A stretch of DNA of 64,000 nucleotides from assembly GCF_001507435.1 (NCBI RefSeq), contig NZ_LMWH01000015.1:1-64000 (forward strand), given 5' to 3'. Position numbers and translations under genes: made by a program. A model generated the notes under the pieces. The model saw nothing but the letters and a program-made list of their open reading frames with translations. It ran no database searches and was not told where the DNA came from. The stretch comes from Streptomyces sp. NRRL F-5122. GTDB lineage: Bacteria > Actinomycetota > Actinomycetes > Streptomycetales > Streptomycetaceae. Positions 25,976 to 34,193 of this stretch are shown here, one piece after another (within the stretch, counting starts at the first letter, position 1; each line of letters starts with the position of its first letter).

Positions 25976-27481
25976 ATGGCCCCGATACCCGCCCCGTCCG
26001 ATCGTTCCGCACCCCCCTTGGAACCGGTCGGGCGCACGGGACTGCGGGACCGGATGACGGTCCCCGTGCTGGCCTTCGGCGGAATCCTCATGGCCGTCAT
26101 GCAGACCGTCGTGGTTCCGTTGCTGCCCGATCTGCCCCGCCTCACCGGCTCGTCCGCCGGCACCGTGTCCTGGATGGTGACCGCCACCCTGCTGTCCGGT
26201 GCGGTGCTCACCCCGGTACTCGGGCGTGCGGGAGACATGTACGGCAAGCGGCGCGTGCTGGTGATCGCACTGGCACTGATGACCGCGGGCTCCCTGATGT
26301 GCGCGCTGTCGTCCGACATCGGGGTGCTCATCACGGCCCGGGCGCTCCAGGGCGCTGCGGCAGCGGTCGTCCCGCTGTCCATCAGCATCCTGCGCGACGA
26401 ACTGCCGCCCGAGCGGACCGGATCCGCGGTCGCCTTCATGAGCTCCACCGTGGGCATCGGAGCGGCACTCGGGCTGCCGCTCGCGGCGCTCGTCATCCAG
26501 TACGTCGACTGGCACGCCATGTTCTGGCTGACCAGCGCCCTCGGTGCGCTCGGTCTCTTCCTCGCCTGGTGGGCCGTGCGCGAGTCGCCCGAGCGATCCC
26601 CCGGCCGGTTCGACGTCCTCGGCGCACTCGGTCTCGCCGCGGGTCTCGCCAGTCTTCTGCTGGCCGTCTCGGAAGGCGGTCAGTGGGGCTGGAGCAGCCC
26701 CCGGATCGTGGGTCTGTTCGGCGGTTCCGTCGTGATCCTGGCGCTGTGGTGCGTGCAGCAACTGCGCGCCGAGCACCCCCTCGTCGACCTGCGGCTCGCG
26801 GCCCGCCCGCGGGTCGCCCTGCCCCACCTCACCGCGCTTCTCGTCGGTTTCGGCTTCTACGCGAACTCCCTGGTGACGGCGCAGCTCGTCCAGGCTCCGA
26901 AGGCCACCGGCTACGGGCTCGGGCTGTCGATCGTGGGCAGCGGGCTGTGTCTGTTGCCCGGCGGAGTGATCATGCTGCTGTTCTCGCCGCTCTCGGCCCG
27001 GATCTCCACGGCCCGCGGTCCCCGGGTCACCCTGGCCCTCGGCGCGGCGGTGCTCGCCCTCGGATACGCGGTACGCATCGCGGACAGCCACCACCTGTGG
27101 ATGATCATCGTGGGTGCCTCGATCGTGGCGACCGGTACCACCCTCGCGTACTCCGCGCTGCCCACACTGATCCTGCGTGCCGTACCGGCCGGGCAGACGG
27201 CCTCCGCGAACGGTGTGAACGTGCTGATGCGCACCATCGGCCAGGCCACCTGCAGCGCCGCCGTCGCGGCGGTCCTCGTCCGGCACACGAGCCTCGTCGA
27301 CGGAGCCTCCGTCCCCACCCTGCACGGCTATCTGCTGGCGTTCGCCATGGCGGGTACGGTCGCACTCGTCGCTTGTGCCGCGGCCCTCACCATCCCCGGG
27401 GACAATGCTCCCGACGGCGATGCCCGCCGGCTCCGGCGGCGGACGGCACCGGCCCATGAAGAGGCACTGGAAGGAGCGTGA
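25976..27481 (+). CDS. MFS transporter, DHA2-type, about 14 helices
   Basis: A 501-residue membrane exporter. The first helix (VPVLAFGGILMAVMQTVVVPLLPDL) is followed by TPVLGRAGDMYGKRRVLVI (motif A) and by SSTVGIGAALGLPL (motif C of antiporters). It should pump drugs or a natural product outward in exchange for protons. CGGAG lies just before the ATG. Its last bases overlap the start of the TetR gene, so the two are translationally coupled. The twin palindromes upstream suggest repression relieved by the transported compound. Confidence 0.92.
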   Translation: MAPIPAPSDRSAPPLEPVGRTGLRDRMTVPVLAFGGILMAVMQTVVVPLLPDLPRLTGSSAGTVSWMVTATLLSGAVLTPVLGRAGDMYGKRRVLVIALALMTAGSLMCALSSDIGVLITARALQGAAAAVVPLSISILRDELPPERTGSAVAFMSSTVGIGAALGLPLAALVIQYVDWHAMFWLTSALGALGLFLAWWAVRESPERSPGRFDVLGALGLAAGLASLLLAVSEGGQWGWSSPRIVGLFGGSVVILALWCVQQLRAEHPLVDLRLAARPRVALPHLTALLVGFGFYANSLVTAQLVQAPKATGYGLGLSIVGSGLCLLPGGVIMLLFSPLSARISTARGPRVTLALGAAVLALGYAVRIADSHHLWMIIVGASIVATGTTLAYSALPTLILRAVPAGQTASANGVNVLMRTIGQATCSAAVAAVLVRHTSLVDGASVPTLHGYLLAFAMAGTVALVACAAALTIPGDNAPDGDARRLRRRTAPAHEEALEGA

Positions 27482-28179
27482 TCACGGTGACCGACGGGCG
27501 CGCCGCCGCACCCACGGACCGGGTCACCGGGCAGGCGACGGCATCCGCGCACGAGGCGACGGCGACCAGCGGCGATGTCGAGGCCGCGCCCAGAACGCCC
27601 GGACCACGCGAGGGCGGCCAGAGCAGGTCACCGGGGCGCCGCGACGCCGGGTCCACCAAGGCCGCCATCCTCCGTGCCGCCCGGCACCTCCTCGCCCGGC
27701 ACGCCCATGGGGACATCACGCTGAAGGCGGTCGCGGACCGGGCGGGGGTCAGCCCTCCCCTGATCCTGAAGTACTTCGGCAACAAGGACGCGCTCTTCTC
27801 GCAGGTCATGTCGTTCGAGGCGGACGTGGCCGCGCTGCTCGACGCACCGCTCCCCGACCTCGGGCGGCACATGGTGCGCCATGTCCTGACGAGCCAGACC
27901 GAACAGGGCGCGGACCCGATCCTGCGCATCGTGTTCGCGCCCCTGCACGGGGAACAGGGCCATATCCTGCGCGCCAACTTCCGCACCCAGGTGAGCGACC
28001 GTCTGGCCGCGCGTCTGACCGGACCCGACGCGGGCCTGCGCGCCGAACTCGCTCTGGGATCGCTGCTGGGCCTGGGAGTGATGTTCGGGATCGCGCGCGG
28101 CACATATCTGCGCGCCACGGACCTCGACGACATCGTCGACCGCTGCGCACCGGCCGTCCAGGCGCACCTGACTCCCTGA
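27478..28179 (+). CDS. TetR family regulator coupled to the MFS gene
   Basis: A 233-residue cytoplasmic repressor. A long Ala/Thr/Gly-rich N-terminal extension (about 55 residues) precedes the HTH: STKAAILRAARHLLARHAHGD then AVADRAGVSPPLILKYFGNKDALF. The C-terminal ligand domain resembles TetR_C_17-type (LILKYFG, MVRHVLTSQ, DPILRIVFA). GTG at 27478 overlaps the MFS stop (GTGA); a second GTG at 27487 is possible. Cotranscription with the exporter and the twin palindromes upstream of the operon point to feedback control. Confidence 0.9.
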   Translation: MITVTDGRAAAPTDRVTGQATASAHEATATSGDVEAAPRTPGPREGGQSRSPGRRDAGSTKAAILRAARHLLARHAHGDITLKAVADRAGVSPPLILKYFGNKDALFSQVMSFEADVAALLDAPLPDLGRHMVRHVLTSQTEQGADPILRIVFAPLHGEQGHILRANFRTQVSDRLAARLTGPDAGLRAELALGSLLGLGVMFGIARGTYLRATDLDDIVDRCAPAVQAHLTP

Positions 28180-28217
28180 CCGGTCTGAGCGCAGATCCTT
28201 GACCGGGCTCACTTCAC

Positions 28218-28279
28218 GGCTCGACCGGCTGAGCCCGGGTTCTCTGCGGGGCTCGGTTCGCGGCTCCACCGGCTGAGCC
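28218..28279. repeat. Two copies of an 18-base element with GGCTC/GAGCC arms
   Basis: GGCTCGACCGGCTGAGCC (28218-28235) and GGCTCCACCGGCTGAGCC (28262-28279) differ by one base. Each can fold through GGCTC and GAGCC; the second also through ACCGGC-TGA-GCCGGT. They lie between convergent genes (TetR ending 28179, AlkB ending 28321), so a bidirectional terminator is the simplest reading. Confidence 0.5.
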
Positions 28280-28320
28280 GGTCAGGCCCACACCCGGTTC
28301 GGCTCACAACATGACCGCGC

Positions 28321-28947
28321 TCAGTTCACACCCTGCGGCCGGAACTGGATGCTGATCCGGGGTCCGGTCGCGCGCGTGGACTTGAGGATGGCGTGCTCCC
28401 AGGTCCGCTGGCAGGAGCCGCCCATCACGATGAGGTCGCCGTGCCCGAGCGGGCGCCGGATCGTCTCCCCGCCGCCGCGTGGGCGCAGAGCCAGGTCGCG
28501 TGGCGCACCCACGGAGAGGATGGCGACCATGGTGTCCTCCCGCGCACCGCGGCCGATCCTGTCCCCGTGCCAGGCCACGCTGTCCTTGCCGTCGCGGTAG
28601 TAGCAGAGACCCGCCGTGACGAAGGGTTCCCGCAGTTCGGCGGCGTAATGGGCGGACAGTGCGGTGCGTGCCTCCTCGAGCACGGCGTGCGGGAGTGTCT
28701 CGCCGGCGCGGTAGTACGAAAGCAGACGCGGCACGTCCACCATGTGCTCGTACATCTGCCGGCGCTCCGCATGCCATGGCACCTCGGCGGCCAGCTTTTC
28801 GAACAGGGTGTCGGCCCCGCTCAGCCACCCCGGCAGCAGGTCGATCCAGGCCCCTGCACCGAGCAGGGTCCTTTGCAGCCCCTTGAGTGAGCCGAGCCGG
28901 ATGTCGTCGGTCTGGTCGAAGAGCGAGCCCTGGAGGTGCATGGCCAT
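28321..28947 (-). CDS. alkB: AlkB-type 2-oxoglutarate/Fe(II) dioxygenase
   Basis: A 208-residue cytoplasmic enzyme that removes alkyl groups from DNA bases by oxidation, or a close relative. Iron ligands: His and Asp of WHGDRIG and His of TWEHAIL. The 2-oxoglutarate-binding Arg is in RISIQFRP, preceded by SYYRAGE and GDLIVMGG. The domain covers the whole protein. ATG at 28947 lies 6 bases after TACTCT, consistent with a leaderless mRNA; an ATG 7 codons earlier (28968) is the alternative. It stands alone. Confidence 0.92.
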   Translation of the reverse strand: MAMHLQGSLFDQTDDIRLGSLKGLQRTLLGAGAWIDLLPGWLSGADTLFEKLAAEVPWHAERRQMYEHMVDVPRLLSYYRAGETLPHAVLEEARTALSAHYAAELREPFVTAGLCYYRDGKDSVAWHGDRIGRGAREDTMVAILSVGAPRDLALRPRGGGETIRRPLGHGDLIVMGGSCQRTWEHAILKSTRATGPRISIQFRPQGVN

Positions 28948-29187
28948 AGACGCAGAGTACCGCTTCATTCGAAAATGTGTTCTGTTGCCGATGGGGGCCG
29001 GCCCGAGGTGGAGACCCAGCGGCTTCGGCAATCGGGATGCGCCTGTGTGCCCGGATCCGTAGGCACGCCTTTCGCAACCGGACCCCGCCCTGCGAAGCCG
29101 AAGCCCCGGCCGGTCACGGTGTCCCGGACCGATCCTCCGGTCGACGTGCCTCACGGGGACCGGGCCCACCGCTCCGCTCCCCGAAGG

Positions 29188-30018
29188 TCACCCTGTGAGC
29201 AGTTGTGTGCCTACGATGTTCAGCAGCGCCAGGCGGTCGGCGTCCTCGGTGCCCGGCCGGGCCGTGTAGACCATGATGCGCAGGTCGCTGCCGGCGACGC
29301 CGAGGACATCGCAGTCCAGGGCGAGGGCGCCGACGTGGGGGTGGTCGACGGTCTTGCGGGCGGCCTGGTGTTCCGCGACGGTGCCTGATTCCCACAGATC
29401 GTTGAAGTGCGTGCTGCGGCGGCGCAGTTCGGTGATCAGGGACTGCAGGTTCGGGTCGTCGGGGTAGCGGCCGGCGGTGCGGCGCAGGTCGGCGACCTGT
29501 GCCGCTTGGAGAGCGCCCCTCGATTCGGGGGTGTGGCGTACGCGGCCGTGCGGATTGAGGAAGTTGCGCCAGACCGCGTTGAGATCGTTGCCGTGCCATT
29601 CCCCCATGAGCGCCGTGTAGAGGGGGTTGGCGAGCAGCTGGGTCCAGGCCGCGTCGAAGACGGCGACCGGTGTGCCGGTCAGCCGGTCGAGCATGCGGTG
29701 GACGCCGGGGGTGATGTGCCGTGGGATCGTGCCGGGACCCGGTGGGGCGAGGCGGGCCAGCCGGAAGAGGTGGTCCCGTTCGTCCTGGGTGAGCCGCAGG
29801 GCGCGGGCGAGGGCTTCGACGATCTGGGGTGAGGGGTTGGTGGCGCGTCCCTGTTCCAGTCGGATGATGTAGTCGGCGGAGACCCCGGCCAACTGGGACA
29901 ACTCCTCACGGCGCAGTCCGGCGGCACGCCTGCGTCCGCCTGTGGGCAGACCGACGGTCTCGGGCGAGACCTGATCGCGCCAGTGGTGCAGGGCCGCGCC
30001 GAGTTCTGTGGTCGCCAT
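29188..30018 (-). CDS. XRE regulator with MmyB-like ligand-binding domain
   Basis: A 276-residue cytoplasmic regulator. The N-terminal HTH is RREELSQLAGVSADYIIRLEQGR (about 37-60) followed by PSPQIVEALARAL. The C-terminal about 170 residues have the MmyB-like pattern: TPVAVFDAAWTQLLANPLY, ALMGE, RNFLNP, and the final FNDLWES ... KTVDHPHVGALAL. Such proteins usually control a divergent oxidoreductase; here the 3-hydroxyisobutyrate-dehydrogenase-like gene is 103 bases away on the other strand. AAGGGC precedes the ATG. A CAAGAG-AGG-CTCTTG repeat lies just upstream. Confidence 0.92.
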   Translation of the reverse strand: MATTELGAALHHWRDQVSPETVGLPTGGRRRAAGLRREELSQLAGVSADYIIRLEQGRATNPSPQIVEALARALRLTQDERDHLFRLARLAPPGPGTIPRHITPGVHRMLDRLTGTPVAVFDAAWTQLLANPLYTALMGEWHGNDLNAVWRNFLNPHGRVRHTPESRGALQAAQVADLRRTAGRYPDDPNLQSLITELRRRSTHFNDLWESGTVAEHQAARKTVDHPHVGALALDCDVLGVAGSDLRIMVYTARPGTEDADRLALLNIVGTQLLTG

Positions 30019-30032
30019 GCCCTTGATTGTGG

Positions 30033-30098
30033 CAAGAGAGGCTCTTGTCTGTCCTGGTACTGCCGTTCCCATGAAGACGGGTCTACTACCTGATCAGG
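30033..30098. promoter_or_regulatory. Two inverted repeats in the MmyB-like regulator/dehydrogenase divergent promoter
   Basis: CAAGAG-AGG-CTCTTG (30033-30047) is 15 bases upstream of the regulator start. The perfect palindrome CCTGATCAGG (30089-30098) is 24 bases upstream of the dehydrogenase start. Either could be the regulator's binding site; the first is the better candidate as it also blocks the regulator's own promoter. Confidence 0.45.
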
Positions 30099-30121
30099 CG
30101 TTTCCCGCCGATCGTGGAGGC

Positions 30122-31018
30122 ATGGACGAAGCACAAACGCCCGTAGGGCCCGTCGTGGGGTTCATCGGGCTGGGTGACCAGGGTCTGCCCATGGCCACCG
30201 CGATCGCCCAGGCGGGATACCCCCTGCATCTCTGGGTCCGGCGTCCTGCCTCGCTGGACGGCCTCGGCAAGGTCCCCCACCAGCGGCACAACACGGTCGG
30301 TGAGCTGGCCGCGGCCTGCGACATCGTCTGCCTGTGCGTGAGCACCGACGACGACGTTCTGCACCTGGTAGGGGAGATGCTCGAAGGCCTGCGTCCCGGC
30401 TCCGTCGTCGTCAACCACGGCACCGGCCTGCCGGGCAACGCCGTGCGGCTGGCCGAGCTGTGCGCGAGGGGCGACGTGGAGGTGTTGGACGCCCCGGTCA
30501 GCGGCGGCCGCTCGGCTGCGCAGGAGCGCCGGCTGACCACGATGGTCGGCGGTCCGCGATCCGCGGCCCGGCGTTGCAGACCCGTGTTCCGGTCCTTCTC
30601 CCGCCACGTGGTGCACCTCGGTGGGACCGGCGCGGGGCAGACCGCGAAGCTCTTCAACAACGCGCTGCTCATGATGAACCAGGCCGCGATCGGGGAGCTC
30701 GTCGAACTGGCCGTGGAGCTGGAACTGGACCCCGGCCGGCTGGTGGAGGTCCTCAAGCTGGGCAGTGCCGCCAGCACAGCGCTGTCCCTGCTGAACACGA
30801 TGGTGCGGCTCGACAACGTCGAACATCTCGCCCGTGTGGAAGCACTGGACATGGAGTTGTTCGACCGGGCCTTGCGCGAGGCCGGAATCGACTCGGCCGC
30901 CGTCACCGAGCGCGGCCTGGGCGGGGCACACGGGCTTGTACGGCTGCTGCACCACCTCGATGCCGGAACAACGCCCCCGCTCACCTCCCCCGGAAACCCG
31001 GGCCGGCCGACGACGTGA
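30122..31018 (+). CDS. NAD-binding beta-hydroxyacid dehydrogenase (3-hydroxyisobutyrate dehydrogenase-like)
   Basis: A 298-residue cytoplasmic dehydrogenase. Rossmann start VVGFIGLGDQGLPMATAIAQAGYPL, substrate loop VLDAPVSGGRSAAQ, and catalytic Lys region GAGQTAKLFNNALL. It should oxidise a beta-hydroxyacid with NAD(P). The phrase LLMMNQAAIGELVELAVELELDP is the usual interdomain helix. A Pro-rich tail follows the domain end. The ATG follows GTGGAGG closely. Divergent from the MmyB-like regulator, its probable controller. Confidence 0.92.
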   Translation: MDEAQTPVGPVVGFIGLGDQGLPMATAIAQAGYPLHLWVRRPASLDGLGKVPHQRHNTVGELAAACDIVCLCVSTDDDVLHLVGEMLEGLRPGSVVVNHGTGLPGNAVRLAELCARGDVEVLDAPVSGGRSAAQERRLTTMVGGPRSAARRCRPVFRSFSRHVVHLGGTGAGQTAKLFNNALLMMNQAAIGELVELAVELELDPGRLVEVLKLGSAASTALSLLNTMVRLDNVEHLARVEALDMELFDRALREAGIDSAAVTERGLGGAHGLVRLLHHLDAGTTPPLTSPGNPGRPTT

Positions 31019-31324
31019 CGTGGCTGGTCCTGCGCGAACGCCGCAGCCGGGACCACGGACGGTGCGGGCGGATCGCCCGTACGACCTCCAGCTACGGGAA
31101 GGCCCGCCTGCTCCCGGTTCGCCCCGACAGCCTGTTCGCCGTCGACCTGGCCGTCCTGCCGATACCCGGCTCGGTGCCTGATCCGCCGAAGCCGCGGCGC
31201 CGGCGATCACCACCTCGGTGACGACCGGCCCGAGGCACGCGCCCAGCGGTCCCGCGCCGAGAACCCCCGCTCCACCGGAACCTCACCCAGGCCGATCCGG
31301 TCTGCATCCGAAAGGAAAAGCATC
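31019..31324. other. Intergenic region before the SDR gene
   Basis: About 306 bases. Sequence such as TGGCTGGTCCTGCGCGAACG has a coding-like look, but no frame shows a start, a recognisable domain and codon bias together. It may contain degraded coding DNA. The last 40 bases contain the promoter-proximal region and the AAAGGAAAAG ribosome site of the SDR gene. Confidence 0.4.
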
Positions 31325-32104
31325 ATGAGCAAGCTCGCCCTCGTCACCGGCGCCACCTCCGGCATCGGCAAGGCATTTGCCGAACGCCTCGCCGCGGACG
31401 GCTACGACCTGATCATCGTCGGCCGCAACAGAGAGCGCCTCGAGGAGTTCGCCGCCGACCACACCGGTACCAAGGTCCGCACCGTCGTCGCCGACCTGTC
31501 CACCGACGACGGAGTCGACACCGTCGCCGAGATCTGTGCCGACGAGCCGCTGACCATGCTCGTGAACAACGCGGGCGTCGCCCACTACATGCCACTGGCC
31601 GAGCTGCCGGCCCACAAGGCCCGCGAACTCGTCCACGTCAAGGTCGTCGCGCCCACCATGCTCACCCGTGCCGCGGTCGCCGGCATGCAGGAGCGGGGCG
31701 AGGGCGCAATCGTCAACGTGGCCGGGATGATCGCTTTCAGCGGTCCCGCCGAAAAGTCCGTCATGCCCCGCCGCGCCGTTTACGCCGGTTCCCTGGCCCA
31801 CCTCGTCGCCATGTCCCAGACCCTCAGCGCGGAGCTGGAGGACACCGGCGTCCAGGTTCAGGTCCTGTGCCCCGGTGTCGTCGCCACCGAATTCCACGCG
31901 CGTCAGGGACTCGACATGAGCGTCATGCCCCGTATGAGCGCCGAGGACGTCGTCACCGCAGGGCTGCGCGGCCTCGAACTCGGCGAGGTCGTCTGCGCAC
32001 CCGGCGTAGAGGACACTGCTCTCCTCGACGCCGTATTCCGGGCGGACCTCGACGCCTTCGGCGGACAGAGCCCCGAACTCGCCTCCCGTTACCGGTCCAA
32101 CTGA
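31325..32104 (+). CDS. SDR-fold protein without the YxxxK lysine
   Basis: A 259-residue cytoplasmic SDR-fold protein. The cofactor site TGATSGIGKAF, the NNAG element and VNVAGMIAFS are present, so NADP binding is likely. At the catalytic step the sequence reads VYAGSLAHL: Tyr is kept but the Lys four residues later is Leu. The usual Asn in the helix before (VNV) is Lys in HVKVVAP. The C-terminal part (LCPGVVATEFHARQGLD) is typical of the subgroup. AAAGGAAAAG precedes the ATG. It may be catalytically impaired or use another mechanism. Separated by about 130 bases from the convergent AIM24 gene. Confidence 0.9.
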   Translation: MSKLALVTGATSGIGKAFAERLAADGYDLIIVGRNRERLEEFAADHTGTKVRTVVADLSTDDGVDTVAEICADEPLTMLVNNAGVAHYMPLAELPAHKARELVHVKVVAPTMLTRAAVAGMQERGEGAIVNVAGMIAFSGPAEKSVMPRRAVYAGSLAHLVAMSQTLSAELEDTGVQVQVLCPGVVATEFHARQGLDMSVMPRMSAEDVVTAGLRGLELGEVVCAPGVEDTALLDAVFRADLDAFGGQSPELASRYRSN

Positions 32105-32235
32105 ACGGTCCTGGGACGACCCGGGCCCGGCCACACGGCCGGGCACCAACAGGCGGATTCCTCAAGGGATCCGCCGGCTGGGAGCCGAGAGCCGGCAGCG
32201 GAAGGGGCCCCGCCACCGCGGCGGGGCCCAGGCGG

Positions 32236-32907
32236 TCAGTGCTCCTTCTGCGGGGTCACCTCGCTGGGCCGTATGACCACGTATCCCTCGCCCTCCAGCT
32301 TCAGCTGGACCGCCTCGCCCGAACCGCCGCGCAGCATCGACCCGATGGACTGCGACCGGTGCAGCGATGTGTGCAGGTGTGCCGTCCAGCCCACCACAGC
32401 GTCGGTGTCGACGAAGACGGGATACTGCGACGTGACGGGTATGACGAGCGGATTGCCCTCGCAGATCAGGCCCAGCTTGCCGGACCCGGTGAACACGCTG
32501 TTGAACAGGCCGCCGCCGGCGATACCCGCGCCCTTCACGGTCTGGATCCGGTACGACAGGGTCGCGTCGAAGCAGAGCACGTTCCGGCCGTTGACGGTGA
32601 ACTCGTCGCCCTGCTCGACGTCCACGACAAAGCAGTTCTGCGCCTCGTGCGCGAACCACGCCTCGCCCTGGCCGCGCACCGCCATCAGCGGCAGCCCCTC
32701 ACCGGTGACGGCCCGCTTGAGCATCCCGCCCACGCCCTGGCCCTTGCGTTCGAACTGCAGATTCCCGCGGAAGGCAACCATCGCCCCCTGCCGGGCCATC
32801 ATCTCGCCGTTCACGACGTACCGGATGGACTTGGCGTTCTGCACCGACATGCCGGGCGCAGAGGCCGGCTGGACCATGTGGTCATTGGAAAAGAGGTCAC
32901 CCTTCAT
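32236..32907 (-). CDS. AIM24 family protein
   Basis: A 223-residue protein of the AIM24 (TIGR00266-like) family of beta-rich, probably membrane-associated proteins. Typical elements: SIRYVVNGEMMARQGAMVAFRGNLQFE, GEGLPLMAVRGQGEAWFA, FTVNGRNVLCFDATLSYRI and GSGKLGLICEG. It has no signal peptide and no clear enzymatic motif. The role of bacterial AIM24 proteins is not established; the mitochondrial namesake affects inner-membrane organisation. ATG at 32907 with AGGA 8 bases upstream. No operon partner. Confidence 0.9.
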   Translation of the reverse strand: MKGDLFSNDHMVQPASAPGMSVQNAKSIRYVVNGEMMARQGAMVAFRGNLQFERKGQGVGGMLKRAVTGEGLPLMAVRGQGEAWFAHEAQNCFVVDVEQGDEFTVNGRNVLCFDATLSYRIQTVKGAGIAGGGLFNSVFTGSGKLGLICEGNPLVIPVTSQYPVFVDTDAVVGWTAHLHTSLHRSQSIGSMLRGGSGEAVQLKLEGEGYVVIRPSEVTPQKEH

Positions 32908-33062
32908 GCGGGCATCCTGGCCCGGAGGGACTTCCTCCGCCAAGATCGCCGATGTCCTGAAACGGCAACAACCCCGACCGGTGCCGGGAGTGCGCGGCGA
33001 GAACGGTCCTTCCGCGGCCCCGGCCTGACGAGTTCCTCACAAGTGTTCGTCAGGGTCGGAGC

Positions 33063-33809
33063 ATGATCACAGCAATACGTGTGCCGGCGGGCGTCCTCGC
33101 CGTCTCGCTCCTGGTGACCGGGTGCGCACAGGGCGGCCGGGCGACGGCGCCGCGCGCGGCGGCCGCCGAGGCGGTCCGGCAGACCTCCGTGCCGACGCCC
33201 GCCCCTCCTGCCTCCACCGCTCCCGGCGAACTGCCCGGCCTCGGACCCGGGACACTGGCCGAGGTCCCCTCCACCGCCCGGCAGGTCGTCCTGGTGACCG
33301 GAGAGGGCCGGGACTCCTCCGACTCCACCGTGGTGCTCCACGAGCGCACCGCCTCCGGCTGGCAGGCCGGCCAGGAGTGGCCCGCGCACAACGCCCTCAA
33401 GGGCTGGACCAGCCACCACACGGCGGGTGACCTGCACTCGCCGATCGGCGTCTTCTCCCTCACCGACGCCGGTGGACTGCTGCCCGATCCGGGCACCCGG
33501 CTGCCGTACGACCACTCGGGCGGCTTCGCGATCGTCGGCACCGGCTTCGAGGGCGAGTCCCTCGCCGGCTCCTTCGACTACGTGGTCGCGATCGACTACA
33601 ACCGCAAGGCGGGCACTTCGCCGCGTGACTGGACCCGGCCCCTCGGAGCGGGCCGCGGCGGAGGCATCTGGTTCCACGTCGACCACGGCGGTCCCACCCA
33701 CGCCTGCATCAGTCTGAAGAAGGCCGACATGAGAGCGCTGCTGCGAGCGCTGGATCCGGCCCGGCACCCGGTGGTCGTGATGGGCGACGCGGCGTCACTC
33801 GCGCGCTGA
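33063..33809 (+). CDS. Lipoprotein L,D-transpeptidase-family protein
   Basis: A 248-residue exported lipoprotein. Signal peptide with lipobox LVTGC (Cys near residue 21), then a Pro/Ala/Thr-rich linker to about 60. The YkuD-like domain ends in FHVDHGGPTHACISLKKADM, which carries the catalytic His and Cys of the H-x-S/T-x-x-C-I-S motif (HGGPTHACIS). Other segments, HHTAGDLHSPIGVFSL and YNRKAGTSPRDWTRP, match actinobacterial members. It should cross-link or edit peptidoglycan, or hydrolyse a related substrate. No ribosome site is obvious. Divergent from the AIM24 gene. Confidence 0.88.
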   Translation: MITAIRVPAGVLAVSLLVTGCAQGGRATAPRAAAAEAVRQTSVPTPAPPASTAPGELPGLGPGTLAEVPSTARQVVLVTGEGRDSSDSTVVLHERTASGWQAGQEWPAHNALKGWTSHHTAGDLHSPIGVFSLTDAGGLLPDPGTRLPYDHSGGFAIVGTGFEGESLAGSFDYVVAIDYNRKAGTSPRDWTRPLGAGRGGGIWFHVDHGGPTHACISLKKADMRALLRALDPARHPVVVMGDAASLAR

Positions 33810-33995
33810 AGCCTCCGCCGGGCGGCCCTGCACAAGGAGGTGAGGAGTACGTCAGCGTGTGGGAAGCCGCTCTCGCCGGCCCCTGTGCGGAACGCGGCAC
33901 CCGGGGTCTGCCGTTCGGATCGTGCCGGCGTCGGTCGAAAGGCGCGGTCGCTCCCGGCCGACCTGATGCGAACAGCGGAGCCTAGCATCGGCTGC

Positions 33996-34193
33996 GTGCG
34001 CGCAGATGTACGGGTCGTGGACGACGACAGGCAGCAGGCCGAGCCCATACGCCGAACGCGGCAACGGGAGCGGCACACCGCGACCGTGGTCCACGGGGGT
34101 TCGGCGGCCCGCGACGAGGCGGAGGCCGGTCCCGTCCCCCCGGTGCCACCCGCGTTTCGTGGCGGCCGTTCCCGCGGTGGGGACCTCCGGTGA
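33996..34193 (+). pseudogene. Remnant of a response-regulator gene
   Basis: The first about 40 codons read VRADVRVVDDDRQQAEPIRR...RERHTATVVHGGSAARDEA. This is the start of an OmpR-type receiver domain: V-L-V-V-D-D-D-x-x-x-x-x-x-L-x-x-x-L-x-x-x-G-H-x-V-x-x-A-x-x-G-x-x-A-L. The acidic pocket is present, but the phosphorylation Asp, the rest of the receiver and the whole DNA-binding domain are gone. The frame ends at TGA 34191-34193, overlapping the kinase GTG, as in a normal coupled operon. TAGCAT lies 7 bases before the GTG, so the promoter may survive. Internal deletion is the likely cause. Confidence 0.72.

Noticed and set aside
28218..28279. Two 18-base repeats as a possible CRISPR or mobile-element trace
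   Set aside because: Only two copies, each self-complementary, placed between convergent genes; a terminator explains them.
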